In this document: positions 35,680-36,157 of the stretch, piece by piece
Layout: the number at the start of each line of letters is the position of its first letter
Position numbering within the stretch: position 1 is the first letter of the stretch
Program-made: the position numbers and the translations under genes
Assembly (NCBI GenBank): GCA_903938485.1
Contig: CAJADF010000074.1
Location: 1-36,157, forward strand
Source of the DNA: an uncultured Methylococcaceae bacterium
GTDB lineage: Bacteria > Pseudomonadota > Gammaproteobacteria > Methylococcales > Methylomonadaceae
Length of the DNA: 36,157 bases
Direction: 5' to 3'
The notes under the pieces: model-generated
What the model saw: the letters and a program-made list of their open reading frames with translations, nothing else
The model's database searches: none
What the model was told of the DNA's origin: nothing

Positions 35680-35759
35680 CGAGGTTTCAGTAAAAACTAA
35701 TAACAACACCAATTTAAGTTTGAAAAATTATAAGCTTACATTGTTTGAGGAAAAAAATT

Positions 35760-35990
35760 ATGAGTAACATTGAAGAACGAGTTAAAAAAATTGTTGCAGA
35801 GCAATTAGGTGTAAAAGAAGACATCGCTAATGATGCTTCATTCGTAGATGATCTTGGTGCTGATTCTCTGGATACAGTTGAACTCGTTATGGCTCTCGAA
35901 GAAGAATTCGAATGCGAAATTCCTGATGACGAAGCTGAAAAAATCACTACTGTTCAGCAAGCTATCGATTACGTGGGAAAAAACGCGTAA
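35760..35990 (+). CDS. acpP: Acyl carrier protein
   Basis: The small acidic carrier on which fatty acids are built, via a 4'-phosphopantetheine arm. The 76-residue protein has the attachment serine S36 in [20 protein letters not shown], an almost perfectly conserved stretch, and the N-terminal [18 protein letters not shown] chose the ATG at 35760, with GAGG 9 bases upstream; a longer reading from TTG 35745 would include the ribosome-binding site itself. It has its own promoter and is followed by two hairpins before fabF, which allows it to be expressed above its neighbours. Confidence 0.97.
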   Translation: MSNIEERVKKIVAEQLGVKEDIANDASFVDDLGADSLDTVELVMALEEEFECEIPDDEAEKITTVQQAIDYVGKNA

Positions 35991-36001
35991 GACTGACTTT
36001 A

Positions 36002-36027
36002 AGTGGATGGGAATAATCTCATCCACT
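36002..36027 (+). promoter_or_regulatory. Stem-loop after acpP
   Basis: An 11-bp stem, including AGTGGATG and CATCCACT and one G-T pair, closes on an ATAA loop 12 bases after the acpP stop codon. The following AATTAAAATA is not a T-run, so it resembles a 3' protective hairpin for the abundant acpP message more than a terminator. Confidence 0.6.
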
Positions 36028-36059
36028 AATTAAAATATCCTGACACAATACGATAACAC

Positions 36060-36078
36060 AGCCTTTTGGGGCTTTTTT
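36060..36078 (+). terminator. Short intrinsic terminator between acpP and fabF
   Basis: AGCC and GGCT form a short stem with a six-base loop, directly followed by six T. The stem is only 4 bp, so termination is probably partial, which would let some transcripts continue into fabF. Confidence 0.5.
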
Positions 36079-36123
36079 CGTATTTAGTTGCCTCTTTCTA
36101 CACCTTTCTAACGGTACTTTACA

Positions 36124-36157
36124 TTGAGCAAACGTCGAGTTGTAATAACTGGATTGG
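36124..36157 (+). CDS. fabF: Beta-ketoacyl-ACP synthase II, first codons only
   Basis: Eleven codons are visible before the window ends, reading (M)SKRRVVITGL, the N terminus of FabF. FabF is the elongating condensing enzyme that normally follows acpP in this cluster. The start codon is TTG; no ATG is available nearby in frame and no good Shine-Dalgarno is seen, so translation may be weak. The identification rests on this short match plus gene order. Confidence 0.85.
   Translation, partial: MSKRRVVITGL

Overview
The window is chromosomal DNA of a low-GC (about 38-40% by eye) gammaproteobacterium. This follows from the gene content: 6S RNA directly downstream of zapA, the ygfB-pepP-ubiH cluster, CmoB, an MlaC-type protein, and the classic yceD-rpmF-plsX-fabH-fabD-fabG-acpP-fabF block. 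The mix of OprB-type porin, YeeE pair, NDH-2, hyi/garR and an OmpA with a thrombospondin-type hinge would fit a methanotroph (Methylococcales) or a sulfur-oxidising relative, but the genus cannot be fixed from this sequence alone. I see no prophage, insertion sequence, CRISPR array, tRNA, rRNA or recognisable defence system; most of the window is conserved housekeeping DNA.

Layout. 1-1.9 kb (minus): cysK followed by epsC (truncated at the window edge), the two steps of cysteine synthesis, preceded by a short promoter-hairpin-terminator leader that looks like an attenuator or a small RNA. 2.0-4.5 kb (minus): an OprB-like porin and two YeeE/YedE-type half transporters. 4.5-5.25 kb (minus): a ZapB-like coiled-coil protein, zapA and 6S RNA. 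5.4-8.5 kb (plus): ygfB-type gene, pepP, ubiH. 8.6-10.8 kb (minus): a secreted helix-hairpin-helix protein, cmoB and mlaC-like. 10.9-12.75 kb (plus): hemB and aroE, overlapping. 12.9-17.4 kb: gamma-carbonic-anhydrase-like protein, YgjP-type metallopeptidase, a YcxB-like membrane protein, NDH-2 and an OmpA-family protein. 17.6-19.4 kb: SirB2-like protein, a nucleosidase-like protein with an extra C-terminal domain, and an unrecognised membrane protein. 19.4-22.25 kb (minus): ABC-F ATPase, membrane protein and universal stress protein in one tight run. 22.4-27.1 kb (minus): small lipoprotein, N-acetylmuramoyl-L-alanine amidase, tsaE, nnr, purM. 27.2-28.8 kb: a sparse AT-rich stretch with two small orphan genes. 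28.8-31.0 kb (minus): rlpA-like, hyi, garR. 31.1-36.2 kb (plus): yceD, rpmF and the fatty-acid synthesis cluster, ending in the first codons of fabF.

How the genes work together. EpsC makes O-acetylserine and CysK turns it into cysteine; the YeeE pair nearby may supply sulfur compounds. RpmF and the plsX-fab genes link ribosome, phospholipid and fatty-acid synthesis: PlsX provides acyl-phosphate, FabD loads malonate on AcpP, FabH starts and FabG/FabF extend the chain. nnr, tsaE and amiC form a commonly conserved trio (NAD(P)HX repair, tRNA t6A, septal peptidoglycan splitting).

The best candidates for undescribed biology are regulatory: the cysK leader (about 64 nt, very short 5' end, strong terminator, alternative pairing), a near-leaderless yceD promoter, an inverted repeat at the predicted acpP transcription start, and a hexanucleotide repeat upstream of the ABC-F gene. 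Orphan protein genes lie at 18.9, 19.8, 27.3 and 28.0 kb. All are inferences from one sequence and need comparative or RNA data.
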